Below, one piece after another: positions 1-6,570 of a stretch of 16,479 bases of DNA (position 1 is its first letter; each line of letters opens with the position of its first letter). A program made the translations under genes and the position numbers. Location of the stretch: contig CAJTVE010000062.1 in the NCBI GenBank assembly GCA_910579655.1, positions 1 to 16,479 on the forward strand. The letters are read 5' to 3'. Under the pieces are notes generated by a model. That model was given only the letters and a program-made list of their open reading frames with translations. It searched no databases and was not told the origin of the DNA. The DNA is from an uncultured Allobaculum sp. GTDB lineage: Bacteria > Bacillota_I > Bacilli_A > Erysipelotrichales > Erysipelotrichaceae.

Positions 1-197
1 AAATGATATCAAATTTGTTTGATAGGGGTTTTTTGCGCTTTTTTAGGAATAATGGGTGCAGGGGTTACAGAAAAAAGTAAGACGATGAAACTTGATACTG
101 AACGAAGGAGAACCGGATCAGAATCAAAGCAGACGAGTTTTTTGAGGGAAAAGAAGGGACATAAAAGCGGGGCTTCAGAAAACAGCTTCAAGGCATT

Positions 198-240
198 AAA
201 AAGCCGTCTCAAATGGAGTGAAAGCTGCATTTGAGACGGC
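198..240 (-). terminator. Intrinsic terminator of the 98-aa protein gene
   Basis: A perfect 13-bp inverted repeat (203-215 with 228-240) has a 12-nt loop. Read on the minus strand it is followed by five U (198-202). It begins 12 nt after the stop codon of the 253-549 gene. This is a clear rho-independent terminator for that transcript. Confidence 0.9.
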
Positions 241-252
241 ATGGAAGTCGGA

Positions 253-549
253 TTATTGATTGACTTCAGAGTATTTACGACGGGACGGATCGAGGTTGTC
301 GACATAATAGCGAACAGTCAGTTTTCCAGCAATTTTGCTTTTGACTTTTGGTTCAACTTCAAAGCCGTCGCCTTCAAGCATCTGGTTGAGCATGGCTTTG
401 CATGCAGCAGACAGATTTTTTACGCCTGGTTCGCATTCATCCTGCAGATCTTTGGCATTGATCAGAATGTACAGCTGCATAGCATCGTGAGCTTCCTGCT
501 TTTTGCGTGCAAGGGTCTGTTCATACTGATCCTGAGTCCATTTTTCCAT
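253..549 (-). CDS. Hypothetical 98-aa protein
   Basis: I do not recognise this protein family. The start chosen is the ATG at 549, because AAAGGA lies about 8 nt upstream; the open frame continues further upstream but without a ribosome binding site. The first 30 residues are charged and helical (MEKWTQDQYEQTLARKKQEA). A middle part with two cysteines (near residues 40 and 50) follows, then a basic, beta-rich tail. There is no signal peptide or membrane segment, so it is probably cytoplasmic. It is its own transcription unit: a strong promoter (603-630) and a strong terminator (198-240) flank it closely. That flanking supports a real gene despite its small size. Confidence 0.7.
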   Translation of the reverse strand: MEKWTQDQYEQTLARKKQEAHDAMQLYILINAKDLQDECEPGVKNLSAACKAMLNQMLEGDGFEVEPKVKSKIAGKLTVRYYVDNLDPSRRKYSEVNQ

Positions 550-602
550 CAGAAAGTTCCTTTCTATCTGCCTGCAAACATTCATCAGCTGGCATCTTTG
601 AT

Positions 603-630
603 AGGATATTAAAATTTCAATAATTGTCAA
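603..630 (-). promoter_or_regulatory. Sigma-A type promoter for the 98-aa gene
   Basis: On the minus strand there is a consensus -35 TTGACA (625-630), a 16-bp A/T-rich spacer and a -10 TATCCT (603-608). The expected start of transcription is near 596, about 45 nt upstream of the ATG at 549. Confidence 0.75.
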
Positions 631-712
631 ATTCAGCTGATGTAAGCGGAAACGAAACGGTGGCGATCCTACAAATAAGGGGGATTGCCTGTTTTAAGAA
701 AAAAGTAAGAGA

Positions 713-1054
713 CTATGGCTTGACGACCAGACCGGCGTTGAGCATCCGCTCAGTCATCGCGGTCATATCGGCAGGTTTACCGACTGTGCGAACGGATCCA
801 AGGTTATAGAAAGCCAGACTCTGTTCATTGACCAGGATTTCCACACCCATTTTTTCAAGAGTATCAAGCTGGGTGCTGGCTGGAGACTGGCTGGTGGCCA
901 GAACCACAGCGGAATTGTACAGAAGAATGGCGCGTGGTTTTGCGCTTTGATCTGCAAGAGACTCTAAAAAGGAAACCATCAGTTTTTCGCCAAGCTGAGG
1001 ATTTCCCTGACCAAAACGGCTGGAATTGAATACAACAATAACTTCATCAGACAT
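713..1054 (-). CDS. DsrE-family protein, YedF C-terminal-like
   Basis: This is a 113-aa protein that looks like the DsrE/DsrF-like domain at the C-terminus of YedF-type proteins. An N-terminal strand is followed by FGQGNPQLGEKLM (compare the G-G-ELG-LM pattern of the family), FLESLAD, a hydrophobic strand ILLYNSAV, the segment LEKMGVEILV, and a final helix. The TusA/SirA-like N-terminal domain of full YedF is absent. The Cys usually found after GVEIL is replaced by Asn-Glu. Sulfur-transfer chemistry by a cysteine is therefore doubtful, and this may be a binding or oligomerisation domain only. The start at 1054 follows AGG about 7 nt upstream; the frame upstream of it is not coding-like. It is a separate unit from the 98-aa gene, which has its own promoter. 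Cytoplasmic; substrate unknown. Confidence 0.75.
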   Translation of the reverse strand: MSDEVIVVFNSSRFGQGNPQLGEKLMVSFLESLADQSAKPRAILLYNSAVVLATSQSPASTQLDTLEKMGVEILVNEQSLAFYNLGSVRTVGKPADMTAMTERMLNAGLVVKP

Positions 1055-1064
1055 AGATTTACCT

Positions 1065-1080
1065 GCTGCCAAAAGGCAGC
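1065..1080 (-). promoter_or_regulatory. Hairpin next to the ribosome binding site of the DsrE gene
   Basis: A perfect 6-bp inverted repeat with a four-base loop (GCTGCC-TTTT-GGCAGC on the minus strand) ends at the AGG of the ribosome binding site, 10 nt before the ATG at 1054. In the mRNA it would partly mask the ribosome binding site. A second purine-rich stretch, AGGAAAGGAAAA, lies just 5' of the hairpin. It has no U-tail, so it is not a terminator. Confidence 0.4.
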
Positions 1081-1096
1081 TTTTCCTTTCCTGCCT

Positions 1097-1102
1097 ATTA
1101 TA
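1097..1102 (-). promoter_or_regulatory. Candidate -10 box for the DsrE gene
   Basis: A perfect TATAAT is read on the minus strand, 42 nt upstream of the start codon at 1054. No good -35 hexamer is visible at 16-18 bp, so this is a candidate only. Confidence 0.4.
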
Positions 1103-1277
1103 TCCTGTTGGGGCGATGAGAAAAGATGAGCAGAAGATGGAGCGGGGCAGTCCAAAAAAGGCTGAGAGGAAAATCATTGAAAAGAAACGATTTGTAACGG
1201 AAGGCACGGGCATTTTTATGCCGGTCTGGTTGAATTCTTTTATACTCTTCTATTACAGGAGTGATTTCAGCTCATGT

Positions 1278-1324
1278 AAAAAGCCTTCTTTTGAGACCGA
1301 TAGACTCGAATCCAAAAAGAAGGC
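1278..1324 (-). terminator. Second (back-up) terminator after tRNA-Ser
   Basis: A perfect 10-bp inverted repeat (1283-1292 with 1315-1324) has a 22-nt loop. On the minus strand it is followed by five U (1278-1282). It lies directly behind the first tRNA terminator. Confidence 0.65.
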
Positions 1325-1326
1325 AT

Positions 1327-1349
1327 AAAAAAAGCCGGCAGGGCCGGCT
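1327..1349 (-). terminator. Intrinsic terminator of tRNA-Ser
   Basis: On the minus strand AGCCGGC-CCT-GCCGGCT (1333-1349) is followed by a run of U (1327-1333). It begins about 14 nt after the CCA end of the tRNA. Confidence 0.9.
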
Positions 1350-1362
1350 GCACTTTTCATAG

Positions 1363-1451
1363 TGGCGGAGACGGTGGGATTCGAACCCACGAGCCCGTTA
1401 AGACTACCTGATTTCGAGTCAGGCCCGTTATGACCACTTCGATACGTCTCC
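1363..1451 (-). tRNA. tRNA-Ser(CGA)
   Basis: This is an 89-nt class II tRNA on the minus strand. The acceptor stem is GGAGACG/CGTCTCC with discriminator G and an encoded CCA (1363-1365). The anticodon stem CCTGA/TCAGG encloses the loop CTCGAAA, giving anticodon CGA, which reads UCG serine codons. A long variable arm follows, as expected for tRNA-Ser. The T arm is GTGGG-TTCGAAT-CCCAC. A terminator lies directly downstream. The gap to the divergent mntE-like start is only 59 bp. A TATGAT hexamer about 15 nt upstream (minus strand) could be its -10 box. Confidence 0.97.
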
Positions 1452-1510
1452 GTATGTTTCAATACTTTATCATAAGAAATCGTAATTTTAAAGAAATGAG
1501 GTCGAAATCT

Positions 1511-2683
1511 ATGATTTCCTTTCTGATTCGCAAGCTGATAACGGACAAAAAAACAGACAATAAGAAGGATGCCAGCTCAATTCGGTATGCGGTGTGCAAA
1601 CTGCTTGGATATGTGGGCATTGGACTGAACTTTTTTTTGTTTGCTTCGAAGTACTCGATTGGTTATATGGTGGGATCGGTCGCCATTAAAGGAGATGCCA
1701 TCAACAACCTGACGGATTTCATGTCCAATATCATCTCGATTCTTTCGTTCAAAATTGCCGAAAAGCCAGCAGATAAAGAGCATCCCTATGGCCATGAGCG
1801 CACGGAAACCATTGCGGCGCTGTTCATGGGTATGGTCATTGTCTATCTGGGCATTGAAATGCTCAAGCAGTCTATCGAGAAAATCATTCATCCAGGTCCT
1901 GTTCACTTTGAATGGGCAGCCGTTGCGGTGCTGATCTTATCGATCTGCGTCAAGCTGTACATGTATGCCTACAACCATAAATACGGCGTTGAATACAAGA
2001 GCGACCTGCTGCTGGCTAATGCGCTGGATTCCCGAAATGATACGATGGGAACCCTGCTGGTTCTGTTTTCCACCCTTGTTTCGCCATTGATTCATTACGA
2101 TCTGGATGGCGTTGTCGGCATCATCGTTTCGGGGATTATCCTGTTTTCTGCCTGGGGACTTTTAAAAGATGTCATCAACACTCTGCTTGGAGAAGCCCCA
2201 TCGGCTGACCAGATTAACCAGATCATCGATACGATCATGGAAAGCCCGATGGTCATCGATGTTCATGACATTGCGGTTCATTCTTACGGTCCAAAATATA
2301 CTTACGCCACAGCGCATGTCGAAGTCGATGGAACGCTTGGACTGATTGATGTCCATTCAGAAGTCGACCGGCTTGAACGGAAGGTTTATAAGGATATGAA
2401 CATCGAGCTGGTTACTCATGTTGATCCTGTCATTCTCGACGATATTCAGACCAATCTGCTCGAAGATAAAGTGGCCAGCAGTGTGGCCAGAATGGGAAAT
2501 CACTGGACCATTCAGGACTTCCGGATTGAAAAGCGGACCAGACGGACACATCTCTTTTTCGATCTGATTGTTCCATACGAAGAGAAGAAAACGGCTGAAG
2601 AAATTGCGGAAGCCATTCGTCAAAGCCTGGATACGCCAGAAAAATACAAAATTGAGCTGCGCCTGGTTCATCCATTCTCGTAA
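1511..2683 (+). CDS. mntE: Cation diffusion facilitator, probable Mn(II) exporter
   Basis: This 390-aa protein belongs to the CDF family of metal/proton antiporters, with six membrane segments in residues 30-225. The transport-site residues are visible: N65-x3-D69 in TM2 and D173-x3-D177 in TM5. An Asn/Asp plus Asp/Asp site is typical of the Mn(II)-exporting MntE group; zinc CDFs carry His in TM5. The conserved HPYGHERTE loop follows TM2 (91-99). The C-terminus is long (230-390): a dimerisation domain, then a second beta-rich segment, giving a length close to that of MntE proteins. The start at 1511 is chosen because GAGG lies 9 nt upstream; the longer frame would begin inside the tRNA gene. 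The gene stands alone, with a terminator at 2765. No Mn riboswitch fits in the 59-bp gap upstream. Mn specificity is inferred from the motifs. Confidence 0.88.
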   Translation: MISFLIRKLITDKKTDNKKDASSIRYAVCKLLGYVGIGLNFFLFASKYSIGYMVGSVAIKGDAINNLTDFMSNIISILSFKIAEKPADKEHPYGHERTETIAALFMGMVIVYLGIEMLKQSIEKIIHPGPVHFEWAAVAVLILSICVKLYMYAYNHKYGVEYKSDLLLANALDSRNDTMGTLLVLFSTLVSPLIHYDLDGVVGIIVSGIILFSAWGLLKDVINTLLGEAPSADQINQIIDTIMESPMVIDVHDIAVHSYGPKYTYATAHVEVDGTLGLIDVHSEVDRLERKVYKDMNIELVTHVDPVILDDIQTNLLEDKVASSVARMGNHWTIQDFRIEKRTRRTHLFFDLIVPYEEKKTAEEIAEAIRQSLDTPEKYKIELRLVHPFS

Positions 2684-2764
2684 TCGAAACCTGCATGGCA
2701 ACGCAAGGCGGCAAACCAGACTGGCAGATTCAGCCAGACGGATTTTGACAGATAGAAAACTTGC

Positions 2765-2800
2765 AAGAGACATCCAGACCGGGTGCCTCTTTTTCTTTTT
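2765..2800 (+). terminator. Terminator of the CDF gene
   Basis: An imperfect 10-bp stem (AGAGACATCC with GGGTGCCTCT, one mismatch and one G-U pair) has a 5-nt loop and is followed by TTTTTCTTTTT. It lies about 80 nt after the CDF stop codon. A second, unsupported small hairpin (2721-2737) lies between. Confidence 0.6.
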
Positions 2801-2832
2801 GACCAGATGGGCAGCGTAGAAAATCGAAGCAT

Positions 2833-2878
2833 AAAAAGGGCTGCTCTTTGCAAAAGGAAGATTTGCAAAGAGCAGCCC
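2833..2878 (-). terminator. Strong terminator of the DUF368 gene
   Basis: A perfect 17-bp inverted repeat (2838-2854 with 2862-2878) has a 7-nt loop. On the minus strand it is followed by five U (2833-2837). It lies about 130 nt downstream of the DUF368 stop codon; there is no U-tail on the plus strand. Confidence 0.85.
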
Positions 2879-2929
2879 ATAAGATTCGAAACGGTTTTAA
2901 ATGGGGAACGGTTTGAATCGGTGCTTATT

Positions 2930-2971
2930 TTTTCAGTTTGTGATTTTCAGTTTGTGATTTTCAGTTGATGA
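2930..2971. repeat. 14-bp tandem repeat
   Basis: TTTTCAGTTTGTGA occurs twice back to back (2930-2943, 2944-2957). A third, diverged copy TTTTCAGTTGATGA follows (2958-2971). It sits in the 3' untranslated part of the DUF368 transcript, between the stop codon and the terminator. Confidence 0.75.
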
Positions 2972-3005
2972 ATGAAAACAGCAGCTTGAGCCGGAAAGCT
3001 GGGGG

Positions 3006-3866
3006 TTATTCCGACAGACGGCTGGCCGCATATCCTCCGGCCAGGCCGGCAAGAAGGCCAAAGAGAAGCTGCCAGATCGAGAAAGTCGCCCAGTCGGTCT
3101 TGATCAGAATGGCAAAGGGGGAAGCCAGGATCAGACCCAGAATGGCCCAATACGTCTGCAGGCGCCACCTGGAAAGAATCCATTCAATGAGTTTGGCAAT
3201 CGCAAAAATACCGAGGATTACGCCAAGACCAAAGGGCAGGGCCAGTAAGAAACAATGGCCGAACTGGGCCATGTTGAAGTGGAGCAGGGAATCCACCGTT
3301 TCGGAGACCAGATTGATGATGGGTTCGTAATAGCCCATTAACATCAGCATCATTGAACCGGAAACACCGGGAATGACCATAGTGGCCGCCGCGATCACGC
3401 CGACGATAAACAACATGACCAGCCCCATGAAACTGGTGTTGAGGGTCACGTTGGACGCAGAGGATTCAGTCATCAAAGCTCCGCCCACAACCAGCGCGAA
3501 AAACACCACAAAGCAGACAGCCATGGAAGGCGAAAAGCCTTTATGTCTGACATGGTGGGTAATCGCTGGCACAGAACCCAGAATCAGCCCGCAAAAGCCC
3601 AGATTGGTTGCGATCGGCCAGTGAAGCAGACAGTATTCGATCAGTTTGGAAAGCAGGGCCAGCGCAAGCAGGATGCCGGCAAAAATCGGAATCAGCAGCT
3701 TAATCGATTTTTTGAAATCGGAAAACAGATGGGTGATGGAATAGATGAGCTTATCGTAAATGCCCATGGCCACCATCATGGTCCCGCCGGATACCCCAGG
3801 GATGATGTTGGCAATGCCGATGACCAGGCCGCGAAGCGTATCCATCAGAAAAGATGATTTATTCAT
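3006..3866 (-). CDS. popT: DUF368 membrane protein, probable undecaprenyl-phosphate translocase
   Basis: This is a 286-aa polytopic membrane protein of the DUF368 family. Two copies of the family signature are visible, IIPGVSGGTM (21-30) and VIPGVSGSMM (164-173), each inside a hydrophobic segment. They mark the two repeats of the fold. About eight hydrophobic stretches follow in the expected places, and the length is normal. DUF368 proteins (PopT) have been shown to recycle undecaprenyl phosphate across the cytoplasmic membrane, so that the lipid carrier can be reused for peptidoglycan and other envelope polymers. That role is transferred by family. The ATG at 3866 has AGGAG about 11 nt upstream. 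It is monocistronic, divergent from the pot operon, and ends at the terminator 2833-2878. Confidence 0.9.
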   Translation of the reverse strand: MNKSSFLMDTLRGLVIGIANIIPGVSGGTMMVAMGIYDKLIYSITHLFSDFKKSIKLLIPIFAGILLALALLSKLIEYCLLHWPIATNLGFCGLILGSVPAITHHVRHKGFSPSMAVCFVVFFALVVGGALMTESSASNVTLNTSFMGLVMLFIVGVIAAATMVIPGVSGSMMLMLMGYYEPIINLVSETVDSLLHFNMAQFGHCFLLALPFGLGVILGIFAIAKLIEWILSRWRLQTYWAILGLILASPFAILIKTDWATFSIWQLLFGLLAGLAGGYAASRLSE

Positions 3867-4330
3867 TGACAGAAGGTCTCCTTTTGACGAAAGGCATTTT
3901 ACTAAATTTAATGGCGGAATGCGAAAGATGGGCGCATTGTAAGGCAGATTTTACCAGGCAGTAAGACAGGCGGCCGATTCGTTCCGTTTACATTTCCAGA
4001 ATTTTACCAACTTTACAGTTTCTTGACAGACAACAGGGGGCTAAAAAGATAAACAAAACCTCCGCAGCCCTCAAAGCCGTCCATGAATGCCGCTTGGGAA
4101 CACTGCCGTAAGGTTTCAGAGCGCAAAAGTGGAAGCCATCCGGATTGGATATGAAAATAATCTTTGGATAAAGCCTTGAAAACTTGCCAGAATCCGCCGG
4201 ATTTTGTTCCTGTCAAGTCAGGCGATAGAACGGGCAAACAGAAAATGCCTGACATTGGAGCGCAAAAGCAACACTTTTGAAGAATGGCAGGCCTCAGAAA
4301 GGACAACTTTGCCAAATTCTGTCCTTTCAA
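3867..4330. other. Gene-free divergent region
   Basis: About 460 bp between the DUF368 start and the pot-operon promoter hold no gene I can support. A 105-codon minus-strand frame (4013-4330) is Cys/Phe/Leu-rich, has no ribosome binding site and resembles no family. The 11-mer GAGCGCAAAAG occurs twice (near 4117 and 4258). No clear promoter for the DUF368 gene is seen. Confidence 0.4.
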
Positions 4331-4358
4331 TTGATCCCTGCGGCGCGATCGATATAAT
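4331..4358 (+). promoter_or_regulatory. Promoter of the XRE-cupin/pot operon
   Basis: -35 TTGATC (4331-4336), a 16-bp spacer and a perfect -10 TATAAT (4353-4358). Transcription would start near 4365, upstream of the palindrome at 4390-4406 and about 50 nt before the GTG start at 4417. Confidence 0.8.
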
Positions 4359-4389
4359 AAGCATTGCGTTTATTTAAAGATTATCGTTT

Positions 4390-4406
4390 GTTTAGTGATA
4401 CTAAAC
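4390..4406. promoter_or_regulatory. Palindromic operator, probably autoregulatory
   Basis: GTTTAGT-GAT-ACTAAAC is a perfect 7-bp inverted repeat with a 3-bp centre. It lies downstream of the predicted transcription start and directly abuts the GGAGGG ribosome binding site (4407-4412). XRE-family dimers bind short dyads like this, so it is most simply the operator of the adjacent regulator (inference). As RNA it could also form a small hairpin beside the ribosome binding site. Confidence 0.6.
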
Positions 4407-4416
4407 GGAGGGACCT

Positions 4417-4953
4417 GTGGATATTGGTGCAAAAATACGGAAACTGCGCAAAACCAGCGGCCTGACTCTGGAAGAGCTGGCCAGCCGCAGTGAACTGACC
4501 AAAGGCTTTCTTTCTCAGCTCGAACGAAATCTGACCTCCCCCTCCATCACGACGCTCGAAAACATTCTCGAGGCCCTCGGGACCAGCCTGGCAGAGTTTT
4601 TCCAGGAGGAAAGCGACGAGCGGATCGTGTTTGGCAAGGACGATTTTTTTGAAGATGAGCAGGATGAATATTCAATCAGCTGGATTGTTCCCAATGCGCA
4701 GAAAAACGAGATGGAACCGATCCTGCTGCGGCTGCCTGTAAAAGGCAGATCCATGAAAGTTTCCAATCACGATGGTCAGGAGTTCGGATATGTCCTTCGC
4801 GGCACTGTCCGGATTGAATTTGAAAACAGCACCAGCGCAACTGTTCATGCCGGCGAGACTTTTTATATGGATGGCTCCTTGAGTCATCAGATCGTCAATA
4901 CCGGCAAAAGCAATGCGCAGCTGCTGTGGATTTCGACGCCGCCGGTTTTCTAG
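4417..4953 (+). CDS. XRE-cupin transcriptional regulator of the pot operon
   Basis: This 178-aa protein has two domains. An N-terminal XRE-type helix-turn-helix (about 4-60) contains SGLTLEELASRSELTKGF and SQLERNLTSPSITTL, the classic recognition region. A C-terminal cupin_2 barrel (about 105-176) contains EFGYVLRGT and HAGETFYMDG. The cupin lacks a full His triad, so it is more likely ligand-sensing than enzymatic. Such regulators commonly precede potABCD in Firmicutes and are thought to respond to polyamines. The GTG start at 4417 is supported by GGAGG 5 nt upstream. The palindrome at 4390-4406 suggests autoregulation. potA begins 27 nt after the stop, and a small GC hairpin (4941-4958) spans the stop codon. 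The ligand is inferred from context. Confidence 0.92.
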   Translation: MDIGAKIRKLRKTSGLTLEELASRSELTKGFLSQLERNLTSPSITTLENILEALGTSLAEFFQEESDERIVFGKDDFFEDEQDEYSISWIVPNAQKNEMEPILLRLPVKGRSMKVSNHDGQEFGYVLRGTVRIEFENSTSATVHAGETFYMDGSLSHQIVNTGKSNAQLLWISTPPVF

Positions 4954-4980
4954 CCGGCAGGCTCTGGAAAGGAATTGAGG

Positions 4981-6570
4981 ATGGAAAACGAAAAAAAGAA
5001 GCTGATTCAGTTTCGAAACGTCCAGAAAAGCTTTGATGACCAGATTATCCTGAAGGGAATTGATCTGGACATTTATGAAAACGAGTTTGTCACTCTGCTT
5101 GGGCCTTCCGGATGCGGAAAGACAACCCTGCTTCGCATTCTGGGCGGTTTTCTTGACCAGGATGAAGGAGAAATTCTGGTTGACGGTAAGGACATTACCA
5201 AACTTCCCCCTTACAAACGTGAGTTGAATACAGTGTTCCAGAAGTATGCACTGTTTCCAAATATGAACGTGTATGAAAACATCGCGTTCGGCCTTCGACT
5301 CAAGAAGGTGTCGGATGACATCATTGAACAGAAAGTCATGCGTATGCTTCGCCTGATTGGTCTGGAGGGCTATGAAAAACGAGAAATCACCCAGCTTTCT
5401 GGCGGACAGCAGCAGCGGGTGGCCATTGCCCGCGCGCTGGTCAATGAACCCAATGTGCTCCTGCTCGATGAACCCCTTGGCGCGCTGGATTTAAAGCTGC
5501 GCAAGGAAATGCAGTACGAACTGAAACGGATTCAGCAGGAAGTCGGCATTACTTTTATTTTCGTTACCCACGACCAGGAAGAAGCGCTGACCATGTCCGA
5601 CAAGATCGTCGTCATGAAAGAGGGCGAAATTCAGCAGGTCGGCTCCCCAACCGAAATTTACAATGAACCGGCCAACGCCTATGTGGCCAGCTTTATTGGG
5701 GAATCCAATATTATTCCCGGCATCATGGTCAAAGATGAACTCGTTCGCTTTGATGAAACCGACTTTGAATGTATTGATAAGGGATTCAGAACCAATGAAC
5801 CGGTCGATGTGGTGATTCGCCCTGAAGATATCAACCTGGTTCCTTACAACCAGGGAAAACTGAACGGAACGGTCGAAAGTGTGTTATTTAAAGGCATGCT
5901 CAATGAAGTCGTCGTCGAAACGGTTCCTGGCACCCATGTAACGGTCAATATGCATATCACCGAAGAAAGCGCCAACCAGGTCGATGACGGCCATATCCAT
6001 ATTTCCGGCAACAGCTTCTATCTGGATGTTGAAGACATGGAAGGCATCGAGGAAAAAGATCTGATCGCCCGTGCCGATGCCCAGGCCTGGAATGATGAAA
6101 CCGATGAACAGCTGTCGATCGAAAAAGTGGAAACCAACCTCGAAGACAAGATTGGTACCTATACGATCACCTTTACAACCCAGAACAATCTGTCGATTAC
6201 CAAAACCATTCAGGTGGTCGACCAGCAGGTGGTCCGCAACCAGAAGAAAAACGAAGGCGTGTCCGCATTTGACTTCTTTAAATCCAAAGACGAAATTGAG
6301 GAATCCATTGCGCTTGATACCGATCTGAAGACCTGGGCCAACGCGCAGGGCTGGAAGCTCGATAACGAAGATCAGAGTGTCAATCTGACTGTGACTTATG
6401 ACTTTGATCCGGAAAATATCGAAACCGGGATTTACCCGATTACATTCTGGACAACCGGTCGTGAATTCAAGGTTCACACCACGGCCAATGTCAAAGAAGG
6501 TGTGGAAGTCGGTCTGGACTTCAAACCTGAAGATATCCATGTCATGGAAAAAGAGGGCTTTATCTCATGA
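4981..6570 (+). CDS. potA: Polyamine ABC transporter ATPase PotA with Ig-like insertion
   Basis: This is a 529-aa ATP-binding subunit of the spermidine/putrescine importer, on the inner membrane face. The ABC motifs are complete: Walker A GPSGCGKT (41-48), Q-loop Q87, signature LSGGQQQ (139-145), Walker B LLLDEP (160-165), D-loop ALD (168-170) and H-loop His197. A TOBE-type region begins near 243 and includes VVIRPEDINL. Usual PotA length is about 350-385 aa. Here roughly 175 residues (about 328-505) intervene before the normal PotA ending GLDFKPEDIHVM (511-522). The insert holds two related segments (ADAQAWNDE... GTYTITF and ANAQGWKLDNE... GIYPITF) resembling bacterial Ig-like repeats that are normally extracellular. 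The frame is intact. The ATG at 4981 is preferred (AAGGA 7 nt upstream); TTG at 4975 is an alternative. The stop overlaps potB by 4 nt. Confidence 0.95.
   Translation: MENEKKKLIQFRNVQKSFDDQIILKGIDLDIYENEFVTLLGPSGCGKTTLLRILGGFLDQDEGEILVDGKDITKLPPYKRELNTVFQKYALFPNMNVYENIAFGLRLKKVSDDIIEQKVMRMLRLIGLEGYEKREITQLSGGQQQRVAIARALVNEPNVLLLDEPLGALDLKLRKEMQYELKRIQQEVGITFIFVTHDQEEALTMSDKIVVMKEGEIQQVGSPTEIYNEPANAYVASFIGESNIIPGIMVKDELVRFDETDFECIDKGFRTNEPVDVVIRPEDINLVPYNQGKLNGTVESVLFKGMLNEVVVETVPGTHVTVNMHITEESANQVDDGHIHISGNSFYLDVEDMEGIEEKDLIARADAQAWNDETDEQLSIEKVETNLEDKIGTYTITFTTQNNLSITKTIQVVDQQVVRNQKKNEGVSAFDFFKSKDEIEESIALDTDLKTWANAQGWKLDNEDQSVNLTVTYDFDPENIETGIYPITFWTTGREFKVHTTANVKEGVEVGLDFKPEDIHVMEKEGFIS

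Noticed and set aside
19..305. Small open frames on both strands at the left edge (71 and 98 codons)
   Set aside because: Both run through the terminator hairpin at 198-240, lack ribosome binding sites and resemble nothing known.
69..710. 14-bp direct repeat AGAAAAAAGTAAGA at 69-82 and 697-710
   Set aside because: It is low-complexity and purine-rich. The distance and lack of other symmetry do not suggest an element or attachment sites.
4013..4330. 105-codon minus-strand frame between the DUF368 and XRE genes
   Set aside because: No ribosome binding site, cysteine/phenylalanine-rich random composition, and it abuts the pot promoter. I treat the interval as non-coding.
5884..6540. 218-codon minus-strand frame opposite the PotA insertion
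   Set aside because: Checked because the insertion is unusual. The antisense translation is Phe/Asp/Gly-rich without a family, while the plus frame shows Ig-like strand patterns and the canonical PotA end.
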